In this document: positions 60,100 through 64,000 of the stretch, piece after piece | How positions within the stretch are numbered: the stretch's first letter is position 1 | How the letters are laid out: the number at the start of each line of letters is the position of its first letter | Assembly: GCA_026874595.1 (NCBI GenBank) | Contig: CM049322.1 | Span: 42,462,340-42,526,339 of the forward strand | Origin: Sipunculus nudus | Taxonomy: Eukaryota > Annelida > Sipuncula > Golfingiida > Sipunculidae | Reading direction: 5' to 3' | DNA: 64,000 bases | The notes under the pieces: model-generated | What the model was told of the DNA's origin: nothing | What the model saw: the letters and a program-made list of their open reading frames with translations, nothing else | Databases searched by the model: none | Made by a program: the position numbers and the translations under genes

Positions 60100-62105
60100 G
60101 TATATATCATTATTCAACAGTAGAGTAGACGTGCTGACATTGCTAGTCGACGCAACTGCGCATGTTAGGGGAACGCTATTATCCCTTCCGGGACGGCTTT
60201 GTTATATATATAAGGTGGGTTTAAGATGCTATTATAATCATTGTCAGTATTATGAATATCATCATCGCTTATTATTATCTTTTCCATCACCACAACCCTG
60301 CAGTTTATATAAAATTATCTAACTCTTCGCAATATTTATCTGTCGAGTTGTCCTTTATCTTTGTCTTATCCAATTAAAAGTGTAAAACATTGGCTAACAG
60401 TTTGTCAAGTAAAAAAGACGTTATTACGTTAATATCCTTGCACCCAAATTATTAAAATTTGTAAGAAACCTGCTCCGCATCCATAGTTTTATTCAAAAGG
60501 TTCGTTCCAAACTTAAAATATTCTTCAGTCGCTCGTTGCCCATCGTTCAACGAACTCTCCTTAAAATCCATTTAAAACTTTGAGGAATATTTATGAGGAG
60601 CAAACAAATCCACACACATAAAACCGGCCAATCGCAAAAGTCCTGCCATATTGGTTTTCCATAATGTTGTGTACACCCCTATTGATTCGTGTATGTGATG
60701 AAGACTGCTCCATACTACATGGATTTTATAAATTGAAATATAAGCATTTTATGACAGTCAAATGGCGCCATGTGGATTAGATACACTCATCACACCAACA
60801 TTATGACCACAACAGAACGACAGAATTTACTGTTAGAATTGTACACATACTATGCATTTGGTTTGTGAGGTTACTATGTGGAAATGATTAGGTCTACTTT
60901 AGATAGGCTGAAAGAATCATTTTCGGACCCATATTGATGTTACCCTGTCGTGGGTCAGTCAAGTAGTCACAGCCATTTTCTTCCGATTCCGCAACAGACT
61001 GCCCGACAGGCGAGCCCCATAATCCCCTTTATCAAGTTAACATCTTAACGCGGTTTGTTACACTTAAATATTACTATCAGATTTGCCTAAAGAGAACGGC
61101 CAGACCCGCAAATTCAATACATTTCCCGTGAACAACTTGCACTACAATGACGTTGGTGACCCTTTACATAGACTCCTTGATTCGTGTAATATAATATTAT
61201 TTCACTTTTATTTAATATTAATTCCAATTCATGTAGTGAGATGATAAAATAAACAATTTTTGTTTGAGATTAAATCAAATAGAAATGTATTATAATTCCC
61301 TTGAAAATAATATGAGAGGGGTATCCACCATAGGCATTTCTTTGTTAACAATAAATGAAGTATATATACGTCACTGGCAAAAGTGTGCTAACGGACCCGC
61401 CGGTTCAATAAGTTTGTCATCTCAATGCGGATTGCTTACAATTATTCCTGGATTATATATTATAACAGTTGAATACGACTGGATCAGTAATTGAAACACT
61501 GTTAAGTATCCACTTGGCCTGTCAGAAATTTAAACTCCCTTTTGAAATTGTTTTATAACACAAATCCTCGCGATCTAGAATTGTTTATGATAACCAAATG
61601 ACGCAGCAACAGTTGAAGACGCAATAAGATTATTTTCACTGTGTTTACCACATTTATATTAACGTCAGAAGACGAATCACATACCTTTACTGCCACGTCA
61701 GGGATAACCCGTTTGCCAAAATTCATACGTATGTACCTACTTTACGCCGTGTTAATTTCCCGATGTACTCAAGTCAAAGCTTAATTGCTGTATTATCAAT
61801 ATGTTACACATGATGTCGACATAGGTAAGGTTGCCATTGCTTGGTACACTTTATTAATGACTTGACCTGACCAACAAAATGATAAGAAATAGCTCTTCAT
61901 ATCATGTCGGAACTGTTTGAGGACCCCTTGCATGGCGTCGCTGAAATAAGTATATCCTTATGACCAGTTTACAAATATGTTTCCCAGTATTTATCATTAA
62001 CAAGTGACCCATGGACCATGACGCACAGCTGAATTTGAGATGTATACAGGTGATGCATGTTTAAATTATAGATGTTATGATCAGGTGAAAAATATTTGCT
62101 AAGGA
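60100..62105. other. No recognisable gene
   Basis: AT-rich with short frames only. Confidence 0.5.
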
Positions 62106-62253
62106 ACCTTGAACAAAGGGTAGAATGACTTCCAGATTGCTCAAAACCTCCCAGATGATAAGTTAGAAGTGTCTACGTAAAACTGCTATGGCTTGTGTCC
62201 AACTGATTTATAGAGTACTCAAATCATGTTGTTTCACACATCTCATGGATTAT

Positions 62254-62268
62254 AGGTCCCAGTGACCT
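62254..62268. promoter_or_regulatory. IR3 element, unit 1
   Basis: AGGTCC-CAG-TGACCT, one mismatch to the palindromic estrogen-response-type consensus AGGTCAnnnTGACCT. Confidence 0.3.
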
Positions 62269-62411
62269 TATTTTGGATGTCAAAGGAGACATCACAATGA
62301 CCTTCCATTATATTAGGAAAGAAATTTCTGGAGTTGACAGTTAGGTTTTGTGACCTGTCTGACTGTATTGGTGCTCAAAATTAGTGTTTGTTCTTATAGC
62401 TCAGATAATAT

Positions 62412-62426
62412 AGGTCACACTGACCT
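62412..62426. promoter_or_regulatory. IR3 element, unit 2 (perfect)
   Basis: AGGTCA-CAC-TGACCT, a perfect inverted repeat of nuclear-receptor half sites with 3-bp spacing. Confidence 0.4.
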
Positions 62427-62561
62427 AATTTCATGATTCAAAAGAGACTTCCAAGGACCTCCCTGGATGTCATATAAGAAGATTCTAGGACCATCAGTTA
62501 AGTCTGGTGCCATGCTTGCCTAGGTGCTCATAATATTTTTCTACAGTTGCTTGCAGGACAT

Positions 62562-62576
62562 AGTTCACCATGACCT
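62562..62576. promoter_or_regulatory. IR3 element, unit 3
   Basis: AGTTCA-CCA-TGACCT, one mismatch. Confidence 0.3.
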
Positions 62577-62718
62577 AGTTTAAGGTTTCGAAGGAGGTAA
62601 GGCAGAACCTCCTTGGATGTTGTGTTATTAGATTCTAGGCCTAACACTTACAATGTGTGTTCTGTCTGACTGTCTGGTTGTTCAAAATCATGGTTTTGGC
62701 CAGTCGCTCACAGAATAC

Positions 62719-62733
62719 AGGTCATCATGACCT
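62719..62733. promoter_or_regulatory. IR3 element, unit 4 (perfect)
   Basis: AGGTCA-TCA-TGACCT, a perfect inverted repeat. Confidence 0.4.
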
Positions 62734-62955
62734 AGTTAAAGGTTTCAAAGAATGTTTGTCAGGAACCTCTCGGAATGTTGGGTTAGAAGATTCCGGGCCT
62801 AATGGATCGATTTGAGCCCATCTGACTTTCCGGGTGCTCACATTATAATTTTCCCATGGTCCATTAGAAGATTCTAGGCCTAACAGATACAAAGTGAGCC
62901 CTGTCTGACTTTCAGGGTGCTCAAAATCCTGTTTGCCGCCCATAGTTTAAAAAAT

Positions 62956-62970
62956 GGGTCAGCATGACTT
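62956..62970. promoter_or_regulatory. IR3 element, unit 5
   Basis: GGGTCA-GCA-TGACTT, two mismatches. Confidence 0.25.
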
Positions 62971-63025
62971 AATTTCAGGTTCCCAAGAAGATTTGCCTAG
63001 AATCCTACCAACATATTCTGTTAGA

Positions 63026-63027
<2 letters not shown>

Positions 63028-63076
<49 letters not shown>
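63028..63076. repeat. (AT)n microsatellite
   Basis: About 49 bp directly at the right edge of the tandem array. Confidence 0.95.
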
Positions 63077-63080
<4 letters not shown>

Positions 63081-63235
63081 CTACCAATATTAAACATATG
63101 TGTCTCGATATACAGGAATAAAATGAATCAGTGGATATATAGTAAAGCATATATTATGCAAGCTGTTCTCTGTGTCTGTGTTAGTGTAAAATGCCACGAT
63201 CTTTTTCCAAGGTGCTAGATATTTTATTAAAGCAA

Positions 63236-63253
63236 TATATATATATATGTATG

Positions 63254-63330
<77 letters not shown>

Positions 63331-63346
63331 CATATATATATAGTGT
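63236..63346. repeat. Interrupted (AT)n microsatellite
   Basis: About 110 bp of TA dinucleotides with TATG and AAATAT interruptions. Confidence 0.95.
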
Positions 63347-64000
63347 TTGTTAACGGTTTGCTAGATCCATGTTTGAATATTCTTTATTTGCCTTTAGCTT
63401 TGAGCAGTAAAAAAACGTAATTAAATATTGTTTACTTATGGCACAGACGAATAGCTGTTTATCGTGACACATGTAGTGCGTCAAACCATTTTTCTGCATC
63501 CTGCACCACAAAAAGCATTGTACCAGTATTCGCTTGCTTGTCTTAATTATTTTCATGTTTGCATAGAGAACACATTTTTTTTGTCGCGAATATACTTACA
63601 TGAAGGAAGCTTGATTTTAATTCACACTTTAAGCACATAACTTAAAGATTCAACAAATTATACTTACTGTGTGACATAAATTCCTGATTCTGATGTGATG
63701 TGCTGTAAACCTAAATATCCCGACAGGAGTAAAAAAAAATAATAATCTCTCTAATGGGAACTTAGCTTTTCGGTGACTAATTTGGGTTTTATTTGAGGCA
63801 ATTTATAAAAAAAAACCGACACCATACAATAAATTATCAATCACGTCAAAGCAAGGGAGAACAGAAATAAATATTTACCTACTTTACATTTTACTTAATT
63901 CTGGGTACCTGTGTATGAGAGGCCTGTGCATTAAAGCATCTATCTGTTGTTTAGAAAATCGATGCCTTGAGGAAAAGTTTACATTGTACATACACTTTAT
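63347..64000. other. No recognisable gene
   Basis: AT-rich sequence to the window end. Confidence 0.5.

Larger units (their letters stand above)
62110..63030 (+). repeat. Tandem array, ~155-bp unit, with nuclear-receptor-like palindromes
   Basis: Units share AGGTCAnnnTGACCTART, AAGGTTTCAAAGR, CCTCCTTGGATGT, AGATTCTAGGCCTAA and CTGTCTGACTGTCTGGGTGCTCA in order. Motif starts at 62254, 62412, 62562, 62719 and 62956 give spacings of 158, 150, 157 and 237 bp; the last interval holds an additional partial unit. Confidence 0.8.

Overview
The window looks like nuclear DNA of an invertebrate animal, most likely a marine mollusc. It is AT-rich and intron-containing, and is crowded with (AT)n microsatellites, small transposons and tandem repeats. 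It carries a small family of secreted fibrinogen-related (FReD) lectin-like genes of the kind expanded in molluscs. No prokaryotic operons, rRNA genes, canonical tRNA genes or CRISPR arrays are visible. The taxon is an inference from repeat and gene content, not from a diagnostic gene.

Host genes. One FReD gene reads as intact, on the minus strand at 51589-52776: a signal-peptide exon, a 402-bp GT-AG intron and a FReD exon, with a probable leader exon at 54190-54422. A paralogue with the same three-exon layout (32074-32361, 31788-31968, 22957-23569, minus) carries a frameshift and a nonsense codon. A 7.4-kb LTR retrotransposon sits inside its second intron in the same orientation. Two further FReD relics lie at 8838-9010 (minus) and 57745-58215 (plus).

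Mobile elements. The main element is a complete Ty3/gypsy-class LTR retrotransposon at 23990-31416 (minus). It has 1128-bp LTRs, a 5-bp target duplication TATAC, a primer-binding site and a polypurine tract. Its pol frame is open for more than 1,000 codons with the order protease - integrase - reverse transcriptase - RNase H. Integrase before RT is the Ty1/copia order, but the enzymes are Ty3/gypsy-like; this is the hallmark of the Gmr1-like lineage. The gag capsid resembles the SCAN domain and is broken by stops and frameshifts. Other elements are an L1-like non-LTR relic (ORF1 16244-17147, truncated ORF2 12248-13759), a hAT relic with a perfect 8-bp target duplication (48259-49273), a 524-bp MITE with about 100-bp inverted ends inside the FReD intron (53120-53643), and tRNA-like SINE heads.

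Tandem and regulatory-looking repeats. A ~330-bp array (about 5550-7500) carries one CTCF-like motif per unit, all in the same orientation. A ~155-bp array (about 62110-63030) carries one nuclear-receptor-type inverted repeat (AGGTCAnnnTGACCT-like) per unit. There are also ~498-bp and ~207-bp tandem repeats (14670-15870), a 20-bp minisatellite and a 1.25-kb segmental duplication (46565-47850 and 58840-60095). About 25 (AT)n arrays are scattered throughout.

The rest is AT-rich sequence in which I can support no gene.
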